DNA of 64,000 bases from CAMDPA01 sp963825625. GTDB lineage: Bacteria > Pseudomonadota > Alphaproteobacteria > Rhizobiales > Hyphomicrobiaceae. Below the pieces are notes generated by a model. That model searched no databases, was not told the DNA's origin, and was given only the letters and a program-made list of their open reading frames with translations. The stretch lies in contig CAWGUF010000019.1 of the NCBI GenBank assembly GCA_963825625.1, forward strand, positions 124,001 through 188,000, written 5' to 3'. The translations under genes were made by a program, and so were the position numbers. This document shows, in pieces, positions 45,781-55,142 of this stretch (its first letter is position 1; the number at the start of each line of letters is the position of its first letter).

Positions 45781-47100
45781 TTATTCGGCTGCTGCGGCGC
45801 TGCCCGATGTCGACTGTCGATTTGCGATTTCCAGCTCCTCGTCGGAGCAACCCAACGTGCGCCAATCCACAGTCTTGGCGACGATCCCCTGGAACGAGCG
45901 CAGGACCTTTTGGGGAATGCGCGGTTCAGTGGTCCCGATCACCGGGCCGCCGGTCGCAGCGGTGCGGGCGGCAGCCACCATCTGCTTCCTGAATTCCACG
46001 ATGGCGAGATCGGAGGCGCCGAGGCGCTCGCGCGAGCGATCGCCGATCGCTCCCATCGTCTCCCACATCGCGATGTCCTGATTGGAGATGCCGCGGATGC
46101 CGGTCATGTTGCCGAGCCGCATGGCCATGCGGTCCTGCTGGTAGTTGTTCGCGATGTTGCGCAGATTGCGGTAGGTCTGGTCGACATCGAGACCAACGCG
46201 CGCAGACACGAAGTTGCGCCACTCGTCGAGGGCCGGCGTGGTCTCGCCGCCGAAGGCGACGAGATAGAGGACGGAAGAGGTGTCATCGCGCGGCACCTGC
46301 AGCGTGCAGGCGTGGTGCAGGTTGTTGGATGGGATCAGGACGGTGCAGGGGGCGACGAACAGCGAGGTGCGGACATAATCGTGCGTGTCCGCGTTCTTGA
46401 TCGGCCGGCGGACCGCAGCATAGCGGAACCCGAACGAGGTATGCTGAAGAACCATGCGCGGGGATTTGTCGGTCGACGGACGCTGCCATTGCAGACCGGT
46501 GGAGCCGCCGGTCTCGATGCGCGCGGGCACCATGTCGGAGGCATGCAGGCTGGATGAATGGGCGCTGTCGATGGAGCCTTCGAGCATCTGCGCCCAGTTG
46601 GCGTCCACGATCACCTTGCTGGAGACGACGCGGGTGTCGGGTGTCGGCACGAAAACCGGTGGCTCGAACGCGGGCATGCTCTGCCGCGGACCCATGTAGG
46701 TCCACACGAAGCCGCCGCATTCCACGACCGGGTAAGAGGTGAGCTTGACCTTGTCGCAGAAGCTCGATTCGGGCGGCTCGGAAGCCATCTCCAGGCAGTT
46801 GCCGTCGACGTCGAACTTCCAGCCGTGGTAGAGACACCTGAGGCCACCTTCCTCGTTACGGCCATAGAACAGCGAGGCCCGGCGATGCGGGCAGGCTTCC
46901 TGGACGAGGCCGAGACGGCCGTCGGTGTCGCGGAATAGCACAAGGTCCTCGCCGAGCAGCCGCACCCGGACCGGATCGCCGTCAGCCTCTGCCACCTCCT
47001 CGACAAGGGCGGCGGGGAGCCAGTGATGCCGAAAGATCCTGCCCATAGCGGCATCGCCTTCGACGCGGCAGAGCAGATCGTTCTCCTCGGGCGAGAGCAT
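45781..47100 (-). CDS. Rieske aromatic-ring oxygenase alpha subunit (copy 1)
   Basis: A 439-residue oxygenase of the phthalate 4,5-dioxygenase-like branch. The Rieske 2Fe-2S site is CPHRRASLFYGRNEEGG then CLYHGWKF (Cys70, His72, Cys89, His92). The mononuclear iron ligands are in EGSIDSAHSSSLHASD, and the rest is the catalytic domain. It hydroxylates an aromatic acid with electrons from the ferredoxin reductase encoded at 48748. GGAGGACC lies before the ATG at 47100. It is about three-quarters identical to the neighbouring copy 2, which points to a recent tandem duplication with possible division of substrate range. Confidence 0.9.
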   Translation of the reverse strand: MLSPEENDLLCRVEGDAAMGRIFRHHWLPAALVEEVAEADGDPVRVRLLGEDLVLFRDTDGRLGLVQEACPHRRASLFYGRNEEGGLRCLYHGWKFDVDGNCLEMASEPPESSFCDKVKLTSYPVVECGGFVWTYMGPRQSMPAFEPPVFVPTPDTRVVSSKVIVDANWAQMLEGSIDSAHSSSLHASDMVPARIETGGSTGLQWQRPSTDKSPRMVLQHTSFGFRYAAVRRPIKNADTHDYVRTSLFVAPCTVLIPSNNLHHACTLQVPRDDTSSVLYLVAFGGETTPALDEWRNFVSARVGLDVDQTYRNLRNIANNYQQDRMAMRLGNMTGIRGISNQDIAMWETMGAIGDRSRERLGASDLAIVEFRKQMVAAARTAATGGPVIGTTEPRIPQKVLRSFQGIVAKTVDWRTLGCSDEELEIANRQSTSGSAAAAE

Positions 47101-47174
47101 GGGGTCCTCCGCGGTGCCACCATCGCACAAGCACGATGGTGCGAGTTTTCTTTGCGCTGCTGACGACCGCCGCC

Positions 47175-48501
47175 TTATTCGGCAGCTTCGGTCCGGCCAC
47201 CGTTTGCGGCCTGCTGCTGTTTTGTGACGGCCAACTCCTCATCCGTGCAGCCCAACGTGCGGAAGTCGTAGCCCTTGGGCGTGATGCCCTCGAACGATTG
47301 CAGCGCGGCGAGCGGAATGCGCGGCTCAGTCGTGCCGATGGCGGGGCCACCATTCTGCATGGTGCGCGCTGCTTCCACCATCTGCTTGCGGAACTCGACG
47401 ACGGCGAGGTCGGAAGCGCCCAGGCGATCCTGCGTGCGATCGACGAGCGGGCCCATCGACTCCCACATCGAGATATCCTGGTTGGTGATGCCGGGAATGC
47501 CGGTGAAGTTGCCCAGCTTCATCAGCTGCCGGTCCTGCTTGTAGTTGTTGGCGCGGTTGCGCGTATTGCGATAGGTCTCGTCGAGGTCGATGCCCACACG
47601 GTTGGCGTGCAGCTTGCGCCAGTCCTCCTGCGATGGCACCGTCTCGCCGCCGAACGCCACGAAATAGAACGTCGTGGAATAGTCGTCGCGCGGGACATGC
47701 ACGGTACAGCTGCGGTGCAGGTTGTTGGGCGGGATGTGCACCAGGTAGGGCGCCACGAACAGGGTCGTGCGGACGTAGTCGTGGGTCTGAGCGTCCTTGA
47801 TGGGACGGCGGATGGCCGAATAGCGAAAGCCGAAGGAGGTGCGCTGCACCACCATTCGCGGCGCCTTGTCGGTCGAGGGGCGCTGCCATTGCGTCACGGT
47901 CGACTGTGCTCCCGGTACGCGCGCAGGCACCATGTCGGAGGAGTGCAGCGTGGACGAGTGGGCGCTGTCGATGGAGCCTTCCAGCATCTGCACCCAATTG
48001 GCATCCACGATCACCTTCGTGCTCACCACGTGCGTGTCGGGGGTGGGTAGGAACACCGGCGGCTCGAATTCCGGCATCGTCTCCGGCGGACCCATGTAGG
48101 TCCAAACGAAGCCGGCGCACTCGCGAACCGGATAGGATTTGATTTTGACCTTGTCGCAGAAACTAGACTTCGGCAGGCTCGGAGGCCATCTCCACGCAGT
48201 TGCCATCGACGTCGAATTTCCAGCCGTGGTAGAGGCAACGCAGGCCGCATTCCTCGTTGCGGCCGTAGAACAGCGAGGCGCGGCGATGCGGGCATGCCTC
48301 GTCTATCAGTCCGAGCCGGCCATCGGTGTCGCGGAACAGCACGAGATCTTCGCCCAGCAGGCGGACACGAACGGGGTCACCATCAGGCTCGGCGACCTCT
48401 TCGCTCAGTGCGGCGGGCAGCCAATGGCGGCGATAGATCTGTCCCATCGGTGCATTGCCTTCGACGCGGCAAAGCAGATCGTTTTCCTCGGGTGTCAGCA
48501 T
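47175..48501 (-). CDS. Rieske aromatic-ring oxygenase alpha subunit (copy 2, one frameshift)
   Basis: A second oxygenase of about 441 residues, read by removing one inserted base at 48168 (gene frame: GAA-G-TCT; product EPAESSFCDKV). Same layout as copy 1: Rieske ligands CPHRRASLFYGRNEECG and CLYHGWKF, and iron ligands in EGSIDSAHSSTLH. The ATG at 48501 is preceded by GGAG and lies 84 bases from the palindromic box at 48585. The two copies are transcribed in the same direction, copy 2 first, with 74 bases between them. Either both act on related substrates or they form a hetero-oligomeric alpha pair. Confidence 0.87.
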
Positions 48502-48584
48502 GGAGGGTCTCCTCGAGGGTGGTTTCCCTGTGTCGATGACTATTTGGCGCAACGATAATGTCGGCGCGCCAATTGCACTTAATA

Positions 48585-48596
48585 TTAGACATCTAA
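48585..48596. promoter_or_regulatory. palindromic operator-like box 1 (TTAGACATCTAA)
   Basis: TTAGA-CA-TCTAA is a perfect 5+5 inverted repeat followed by GTT. The 15-bp core TTAGACNNCTAAGTT recurs at 48684. On the minus strand it overlaps possible -10 hexamers (TCTAAT, TAATAT) of the Rieske 2 promoter, a good place for a repressor. Family-typical MarR sites are similar short palindromes. Confidence 0.55.
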
Positions 48597-48683
48597 GTTG
48601 TTCGTATAGCCAACGCGCAGATTGTTGTCGAGCGCAAATTTGGCGGCCCGTGCTTGCGCAGGCAGAGCTGTTCCGTTAGATGG

Positions 48684-48695
48684 TTAGACCCCTAA
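48684..48695. promoter_or_regulatory. palindromic operator-like box 2 (TTAGACCCCTAA)
   Basis: TTAG-ACCC-CTAA followed by GTT; it matches box 1 in 13 of 15 bases (TTAGACNNCTAAGTT). It lies 52 bases before the start codon of the reductase gene, and 99 bases from box 1, centre to centre. A third half-site TTAGA is at 48676. Proposed binding site for the MarR protein of this cluster. Confidence 0.55.
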
Positions 48696-48747
48696 GTTCT
48701 TTAGCCCGTCCGTCTACAGGACCGGCAGACCGGAGATTGCCGGCCAG

Positions 48748-49719
48748 ATGACAGCCGACGATATGCCGCCGATGATGCTATTGTCCGTGACGCGTGCCGA
48801 GCGGGCGGCCGAGGACATCCAACTGTTCGAGCTCCGTCGCCCGGATGGTGGGGAGCTGCCTGAGTTCACGCCTGGCGCTCACATAGACGTGGAGCTGCCC
48901 GGCGGCTACCGGCCGCAAGTACTCGCTGGCAAATGATCCGGCCGATCGCGAGGTCTACCAGATCGCGGTCAAGCGCGAGGCCGAGGGGCGCGGTGGATCA
49001 GTGTCAATGGTCGACGGGATCAAGGCCGGTGACACGATCTCCGTGTCGCTGCCAAAAAACGAATTCGAGCTGAAGCCATCGCCGGCCGGCTATACGCTGA
49101 TTGCCGGCGGGATCGGGATAACGCCGATATTGTCAATGGCGCGGCACCTCAAGTCGACAGGCGCGGGCAAGTTTCGCCTGTACTATCTGACGCGATCGAA
49201 GGCGGCGACGGCATTTCTGGAAGAGTTGTCCGGGCCGGAGTTTCGCGGGGCAACGTCAAGATCCACCACGACGGCGGCGATCCGGACAAGGCTCTCGATC
49301 TGTGGCCGGTGCTGGAGCAGCCCAAAGGCCATGTCTACTGCTGCGGTCCGCGCGGGCTGATGCAGGTGGTGCGCGATATGACCGGGCACTGGTCGAGCGC
49401 GGCGGTGCATTTCGAGGCGTTTACGGAGGGAGCGACAACCAAGCCCGACGACAAGCCGTTCAAGGTGACGGTGCGGCCAGGCGGTCAGGTCGTCGATGTT
49501 GCTGTCGGCACCTCGATCCTGGAGGCGTTGCGTGCGGGCGGCTTCAAGGTGCCTTCATCGTGCGAAAGTGGTACGTGCGGCTCGTGCAAGTCGAAGCTGG
49601 TGAGCGGTGTTGTCGATCATCGCGACTTCGTTCTGACCGATGAGGAGAAGGCGCGCCACATCATGGTGTGCGTCTCGCGGGCTTCGTCCGGCGACCTCGA
49701 GATCGAGATCGAGGGGTGA
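48748..49719 (+). CDS. phthalate-dioxygenase-type ferredoxin reductase (FMN/NAD/2Fe-2S), two indels
   Basis: About 323 residues after correcting an extra C at 48913/48914 and a missing G near 49247. The order is FMN-binding domain (RRKYSLANDPADREVYQIAV), NAD domain (YTLIAGGIGITPILSMARHL) and a C-terminal plant-type 2Fe-2S domain with CESGTCGSCKSKLV plus a downstream Cys (MVCVS). This is the architecture of phthalate dioxygenase reductase. It transfers electrons from NADH to the Rieske oxygenases encoded divergently. Its TGA overlaps the next start (TGATG at 49717), so the dehydrogenase is coupled. Confidence 0.87.
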
Positions 49720-50930
49720 TGGCGATGACGCGAGCTCTCAGAATCGGCGTGGCAGGGCTTGGCCGAGCGTTCTCGATCATGCTGCCCGCGCTTGGCAGCG
49801 AGAAGCTCGAGGTGGTGGCCGGTGCGGATCCGCGGCCCGAGGCGCGGGACAGCTTTCGCTCGGAGTTCCAGGCGCGGACGTACCCCACCGTTGACGAGCT
49901 ATGCGCCGACAGCGCTGTCGAGGCCGTCTACATTTCCACGCCGCATCAGTTCCATTGCGACAATGTCCGGGCGGCTGCCAGACACGGCAAGCATGTGCTG
50001 GTCGAGAAACCGATGGCACTGACCCTGGCGGAATGCCGGGAGATGATCGAGACGGCGCGTGCGGCCGGCATCGTGCTGATCGTCGGGCACAGTCATTCGT
50101 TCGATCGGCCCATTCTGCGGACGCGGGAGATCATCGCGTCGGGAGCGGTCGGCGAATTGAAGATGATCACGTCGGCCTACTTCACGGACTTTCTCTATCG
50201 TCCACGCAGACCCGAGGAGCTGGATACCGCGCAAGGTGGCGGCGTGATGTACAATCAGGCGCCGCATCAGGTCGACGTGGCGCGGCTGCTGGGCGGGGGC
50301 CTGGTCAAGAGCGTGCGGGCCAACCTCGGCGCCTGGGACCCTGCGCGGGGGACAGAAGGCGCGTACCAGGCACTGTTGACATTCGAGAATGGTACGACGG
50401 CATCGCTGACGTATTCCGGGTACGCCCATTTCGACGGAGACGAGCTTGTCGACTGCGTCGCCGAAAGCGGGCTGCCGAAGGATCCTTCGCGCTACGGCGC
50501 GGCGCGGCGGGCGTTGGCTGCGGTGCGAAGCCAGGACGAGGAGTTGCGCGTCAAGGCGGCGACCAATTACGGCGGCGAGGGCTACTCCGGGCCGACCCGG
50601 TCGAGCACGGCGGCGGAGCGGCATCACCAGCATTTCGGATTGGTGGTCGCAAGCTGTGAGCACGCAGACCTCAGGCCCACCGCCAAGGGAATCCATGTGT
50701 ATGCGGACGAAGAGCGGCGGTTCGAGCCGCTGGCGCGGCCCCGGCTCTATCGCGACGAGGTGGTCGATGAGCTGCATGGTGCTGTCGTCGAAGGGGGCCC
50801 GGTGGTCCATTCGGGCGAATGGGGCATGGCGACCATGGAGGTATGCCTCGCGATGTTGCAGTCGCACGCGGAAGGTCGAGAGATAGCCTTGAAGCACCAG
50901 GTTGCAATCGCGGGATTTGGGGGGAAATGA
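49719..50930 (+). CDS. Gfo/Idh/MocA-family dehydrogenase (cis-dihydrodiol dehydrogenase candidate)
   Basis: A 403-residue NAD(P)-dependent oxidoreductase. The N-terminal Rossmann domain has the loop GVAGLGRAFSIMLPAL; the catalytic EKP motif is VLVEKPMALTLAEC; the C-terminal domain includes GGGVMYNQAPHQVDVARLL with the conserved Asp/His pair. In known phthalate operons the 4,5-dihydro-4,5-dihydroxyphthalate dehydrogenase is a member of this family, and here the gene is cotranscribed with a phthalate-type reductase and faces the Rieske oxygenases. Conversion of the cis-dihydrodiol to the aromatic diol is therefore the leading hypothesis. A sugar-type substrate cannot be excluded. Confidence 0.85.
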   Translation: MAMTRALRIGVAGLGRAFSIMLPALGSEKLEVVAGADPRPEARDSFRSEFQARTYPTVDELCADSAVEAVYISTPHQFHCDNVRAAARHGKHVLVEKPMALTLAECREMIETARAAGIVLIVGHSHSFDRPILRTREIIASGAVGELKMITSAYFTDFLYRPRRPEELDTAQGGGVMYNQAPHQVDVARLLGGGLVKSVRANLGAWDPARGTEGAYQALLTFENGTTASLTYSGYAHFDGDELVDCVAESGLPKDPSRYGAARRALAAVRSQDEELRVKAATNYGGEGYSGPTRSSTAAERHHQHFGLVVASCEHADLRPTAKGIHVYADEERRFEPLARPRLYRDEVVDELHGAVVEGGPVVHSGEWGMATMEVCLAMLQSHAEGREIALKHQVAIAGFGGK

Positions 50931-50987
50931 GATGTCTGGATCGTCAATCATCAGTGTGTTCTGTGCTGCAGTCAGGGACCAGATCGC

Positions 50988-51611
50988 ATGAGCAAACCCA
51001 CCGCCAAAGCCGAGCCGGATATTGCGGCGGATGCCGGGACGCAGGCAATCCTGCGCCATTGGCGCGAAGCCGTGCCCAATGATCGGCTCGCGCATCTGGT
51101 CAAGGATGCGATGCGGGGATTGCAGCGTGCGCTGCAGATCAGGCACGCCAAGTATTCGGTGTCTTTCGGTCATTGGACGTTCATGCGCATCCTGTGGGAG
51201 ACGGACGGGCTGACGCAGCGCGAATTATCGGAGCGTGCCGGGGTGCAGGAGCCGACCACGTTCGCTGCTCTCAAGGCGATGGAAAAGCTTGGCTACGTCA
51301 CGCGCCGCCAGCTGCCGGACAGCCGCAAGAAGGTGTATGTGTTCCTGACCGAGAAAGGACGCGTGCTGCGTCCGGAGCTGGTTCCGCTTGCGGAAGAGGT
51401 GAACCAGGTCGCGATCAAGGGGCTGACGTCGGAGGACATCGCCACGACGCGGCGCACGCTACTGGTCATGATCGAGAATCTGGCGCGGGATGAAGCCGAG
51501 CAATTGCGCCAGCATCGCCGTATTCCATCGACCCGCGAGCTGGCACGGCTCGTGGCGGAAGCGGAGGAGGAGGCGAACGCCAACAAGCCGGACAAATCTT
51601 TACCGGCGTAG
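50988..51611 (+). CDS. MarR-family transcriptional regulator
   Basis: A 207-residue winged-helix repressor. The DNA-binding helix-turn-helix is GLTQRELSERAGVQEPTTF followed by ALKAMEKLGYVTRR, and the wing is PDSRKKVYVFLTEKG. N- and C-terminal helices form the dimer interface; the C terminus is longer than usual, with a Glu/Ala-rich helix. MarR proteins are released by aromatic ligands. It follows the dehydrogenase gene by 57 bases, and the two palindromes before the Rieske and reductase genes are the obvious targets (inference). Confidence 0.9.
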   Translation: MSKPTAKAEPDIAADAGTQAILRHWREAVPNDRLAHLVKDAMRGLQRALQIRHAKYSVSFGHWTFMRILWETDGLTQRELSERAGVQEPTTFAALKAMEKLGYVTRRQLPDSRKKVYVFLTEKGRVLRPELVPLAEEVNQVAIKGLTSEDIATTRRTLLVMIENLARDEAEQLRQHRRIPSTRELARLVAEAEEEANANKPDKSLPA

Positions 51612-51634
51612 ACGGGGAGTGGAACAAAGAGAAG

Positions 51635-53141
51635 ATGCACGATCTCGATTTCGATCACGATCACCTGACCGACGACGACAAGGCCGAGATCGCCCGTTTC
51701 ATCTGGGCGCAGGAGACCGTCGAGCTCAACACCGTCGGAATCGATATCGGTTCGTCGACCTCCCATCTGCTGTTCGCCAAGGTCGACGCTGCAACGGCGG
51801 TCACAGGGGTTGTCGTCGCGCTTTGCCGTAATCGACCGCGAGGTGGTCTGGCGCTCGCCGATCATGCTGACGCCGTTCCTGGCTGACGGCACGATCGATG
51901 CGCAGGCTCTGGGGCGGTTCATAAGCGGTGCCTATCAACAAGCGGGGTTGCAGCGGAGCGACATTGATTCGGGCGCGGTCATTCTCACCGGCGAGGCGAT
52001 CAAGCGAAAGAATGCGCGGGCCATCGACGAGCTGTTCGCGGAAGAGGCGGGAAAGTTCGTATGCGCTACCGCTGGCCATAAGCTCGAATGCATTCTCGCC
52101 GCGCACGGCTCGGGTGCGGTGCAGCTTTCCAAAGACCGCGACTGTCCGGTTCTTCATGTCGATATCGGCGGCGGAACCACCAAGCTCGCAATCATCGACA
52201 AGGGGGTGGTGCTGGACGTCGCGGCATTCGCCGTGGGCGGCCGATGCATTGCGGCGGATGCGGACGGCCGCTATACGCGGTTCGACGATTCGGCCGTTGC
52301 CGTCGCAAATGACCTGGCGCTGGACACGTCTCCAGATGCCCTGGCGGATGCCGAACTGCGCAGAAGATATGCCGAGCGATTGGCAAAGGTCGCGGCGGAC
52401 TATGTGCTGGATCATCCGCGCGATGCACTGGGCAAGAGCTTCCTGCTGACGGAGGAGCTGGCGCGCAATGTCGCCCCGCAATTGATCACGTTCTCAGGTG
52501 GCGTATCGGAATACCTGTTCGGTGCGGAGGCGGAGGACTACGGCGACATCGCCAGGCCACTTGCGCAGGCGCTGCTGCGCGAGCTGGGAGAGCGCGAGGC
52601 CCCGAGGATGGTGGATCCGGGGCAACGAATTCGGGCCACCGTCATCGGCGCCTCGCAGTTCACCGTGCAGGTCAGCGGCAAGACGATCTTCCTGCCCGAG
52701 GACCAAAGCGCGCTGCCCGTCCACAACGTACCGGTCGTGCAGGCGGGCCTCGATCTCAGTGCTGATAAAATCGATGTGGCCGCGACCGCGGCAGCCATCC
52801 GCTCAGCCATCGACAAGATGGATCTGGACCCGGCCGCACCGATGGCGATCGCGTTCACCTGGGCCGGCGATCCGGAGTTCTCGCGGCTGGAGGCGATGGG
52901 CCAGGCCATCATCGAGGCGCTGGGCGATGCGGCGCAGACAAGCGGGCTGTTGCTGTTGATGATCGACGGCGATGTCGGGAAAACGCTGGGTCGCCTCTTG
53001 CACTACGAGCTTGACCTCAAGCGAAACCTGGTTTCGATCGATGGTGTGCAGTTGAAGGAACTCGACTATGTCGATGTCGGCCAGCTTATGGAGCCGCCCG
53101 GCGTGGTTCCCGTCGTAATCAAATCGCTACTGTTCAGCTGA
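51635..53141 (+). CDS. EutA-family reactivating factor (ASKHA ATPase), one frameshift
   Basis: About 501 residues when an extra base near 51784 is removed (gives HLLFAKVTLQRRSQGLSSRF). ASKHA-ATPase motifs are GIDIGSSTSHLLF, HVDIGGGTTKLAII and ITFSGGVSEYLFG, and the sequence follows EutA closely along its length (ITGE-type LTGEAIKRKNARAIDEL; RATVIGASQFTVQVSG; PVVIKSLLFS at the end). EutA exchanges damaged cobalamin in ethanolamine ammonia-lyase. No eutB/eutC or other B12 enzyme is present here, so in this cluster it may serve an unidentified partner or have a new function. Confidence 0.82.
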
Positions 53142-53177
53142 GAAGCGCTCGACCAATCTACAAGGAGGACGGCATCC

Positions 53178-54317
53178 ATGGCCAACGAGGCGAAACCGAA
53201 CTATGGCATCGATCCCTATCTCGACTGGGTCGAGAAGGAGGGGCTCAAGGTCACCGAGCACTACGGGGTCGATCTCTTCAAGGTCGAGACGGCGTTCTGG
53301 CCGCGCTACGACACCAAGGCCGCTGCGGTGCACCTGAAAGGGCGCGGCGATTTTGCCAATATGTTTGTCTACGATATCGATCCGGGCAAGTCGACGAGCC
53401 CGCAACGCCACCTCTACGAGGAGGTGATCTATGTGCTCGAAGGCTCCGGCAGCACGCAGCTCGAATTCCCCGACGGCACCAAGCGGGCGTTCGAATGGGG
53501 TCCGAAGAGCCTGTTTGCGATCCCACTGAATGCAAAGCATCGCCATTTCAATGGCTCAGGCCGCAACCGCGCGCTGATGGTCTCGACCACCGATCTGCCG
53601 ATGGTCATGAACCTGTTCCACAACGAGGGCTTTATTTTCGAGAACGACTTCAATTTCGCGGATCGGACCGGAAAGGAGTCGTACTATTCCGGCGAGGGCG
53701 ACCTCATCACAGTGAAGCCCGGCAATCACATGTGGGAGACCAACTTCGTTCCCGATCTGTCGGCGATCGAGTTGCAGTCGTGGGGCGACCGCGGTGGCGG
53801 CGGCACCAATATCATGTTCGTGCTGGCCGACGGATCGATGCACGCGCACATCTCGGAAATGCCGGTCGGCACCTACAAGAAGGGGCATCGGCATGGGCCG
53901 AGCTTCCACGTGATGTGCGTGGAAGGCAAAGGTTTCTCGCTGCTGTGGTATGAGGGCGACAAGGACTTCCTGCGCATCGACTGGGGCCACGGCGTCGTGT
54001 TCCCGCCGGCCGACCGCCAGCTCCACCAGCACTTCAATACCGGACCGACGAAGGCGCGCTATCTGGCGACCGCAGTCGGCGGCTTGCGCTATCCGATGAT
54101 GGTGGAGCAGCGGCGATCGCTGCTGGGCCTCAAGCCGGGCGAGAAAGGCGCGGTATCGTTGAGCACCAAGGAAGGCGGCGATCAGATCGAGTACGAGGAT
54201 CAGGATCCGCGCATCCATCGCATGTGGCTCGCCGACATGAAGAAGAACGGGGCTACACCGAAGATGGAGAAATGGATCCCGACACCGGCAGACCTCGACC
54301 TCGACGCTGCGGAGTAA
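53178..54317 (+). CDS. bicupin protein, possible dioxygenase-type metalloenzyme
   Basis: A 379-residue protein with two cupin barrels. The first has HLYEEVIYVLEGSGSTQLEFPDG and IPLNAKHRHFNGSG; the second has MPVGTYKKGHRHGPSFHVMCVEG and ADRQLHQHFNTGP. Several His/Glu ligand sets for a divalent metal are visible. Gentisate-type ring-cleaving dioxygenases are bicupins of similar size, but the specific active-site pattern is not conclusive. AAGGAGGA precedes the ATG at 53178. It is 36 bases after the EutA-like gene and probably in the same operon; a role in the aromatic pathway is inferred from position only. Confidence 0.82.
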   Translation: MANEAKPNYGIDPYLDWVEKEGLKVTEHYGVDLFKVETAFWPRYDTKAAAVHLKGRGDFANMFVYDIDPGKSTSPQRHLYEEVIYVLEGSGSTQLEFPDGTKRAFEWGPKSLFAIPLNAKHRHFNGSGRNRALMVSTTDLPMVMNLFHNEGFIFENDFNFADRTGKESYYSGEGDLITVKPGNHMWETNFVPDLSAIELQSWGDRGGGGTNIMFVLADGSMHAHISEMPVGTYKKGHRHGPSFHVMCVEGKGFSLLWYEGDKDFLRIDWGHGVVFPPADRQLHQHFNTGPTKARYLATAVGGLRYPMMVEQRRSLLGLKPGEKGAVSLSTKEGGDQIEYEDQDPRIHRMWLADMKKNGATPKMEKWIPTPADLDLDAAE

Positions 54318-54331
54318 GAGCGGCGCCGGCA

Positions 54332-54364
54332 CGGCACGGCATCAGGGCGTAGTCTGCCGTGCCG
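54332..54364. terminator. hairpin between convergent bicupin and DedA-like genes
   Basis: A perfect 10-bp stem CGGCACGGCA / TGCCGTGCCG with a 13-base loop. The left arm is repeated in register 5 bases earlier (CGGCACGGCACGGCA), allowing two alternative foldings. It lies just after the bicupin stop, between two converging genes. No T-run follows. Confidence 0.45.
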
Positions 54365-54425
54365 ACCAGTGTCGGCGGCAGTTCGGCTTCCGGCTCCTCT
54401 CGCGCGGGGCTGGGGGCGGGCGGGG

Positions 54426-55025
54426 TCAGGGGGCTTTCGTCTCCTCGATCATGCGCTCCAGGCGCTTGCTGAGGTACCAGGAAAGAGCGAGGAACCCGAC
54501 CAGCATCGCCGTGCCCAAACCTGAGGAGGCGTTATTGAGCGCCTTCTCGGAGACCTGACCGAAGGCATAGCCGATCGACACCATGGTCACGGACCATAAT
54601 CCCGCAGCAACGAAGTTTATCGGCAGGAACTTTCCCCAGGACAGGCTCGACATGCCATAGGCAAACCCGGCCAGGCCGCGAATGCCATGCGGGTAGCGGT
54701 GCAGCAGGATCATCCATAGGTAATGGTTCTGGGTCAGGCGGGTGACGACCTCCATCGCGCGATGCACTTTAGGGAAGCGCTCGAGCCAGCCGATGCCGAA
54801 GCGTTTTCCGATCCAGAAGCGGATGGCATCGCCGAAGAAGCTGCCGATCCAGCATACCGCGACGATGGTTCCGAATTTCAGCGCGCCGGCATGGGCGGCA
54901 TAGCCGGCGAACAGCGCAATCAACAGGCTGTGCGAGGCTGCGTAGGCAAACAAGATGGAATAAGCCGCATCGCCGTGCTGGCGCAACAGATCAAGGAACG
55001 AAGCGAGGTCCGTTGGGATCGTCAC
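54426..55025 (-). CDS. DedA/SNARE-associated (VTT domain) membrane protein
   Basis: A 199-residue membrane protein of the DedA/VTT family. The re-entrant motif regions are visible: GSFFGDAIRFWIGKRFG (the E/DxxG-D-R type motif) and HRYPHGIRGLAGFAYGMSS (the R-x3-P/G-type pattern). About four helices follow. Such proteins act in lipid transport across the inner membrane and envelope homeostasis. The GTG at 55025 with GGAGACGA upstream is preferred over the longer frame to 55121, whose extra residues lack membrane character. Confidence 0.8.
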   Translation of the reverse strand: MTIPTDLASFLDLLRQHGDAAYSILFAYAASHSLLIALFAGYAAHAGALKFGTIVAVCWIGSFFGDAIRFWIGKRFGIGWLERFPKVHRAMEVVTRLTQNHYLWMILLHRYPHGIRGLAGFAYGMSSLSWGKFLPINFVAAGLWSVTMVSIGYAFGQVSEKALNNASSGLGTAMLVGFLALSWYLSKRLERMIEETKAP

Positions 55026-55142
55026 TGGTCGTCTCCGATTGCCGGTGGCTCGTTGGGGAAGGCGGAGGTTTGCTAGCACGGCTCCGGCGTCTGGAGAAGC
55101 CAAATGATCTTGTGGCGGCACAATCCTTCGGCTGCGGTTTGC

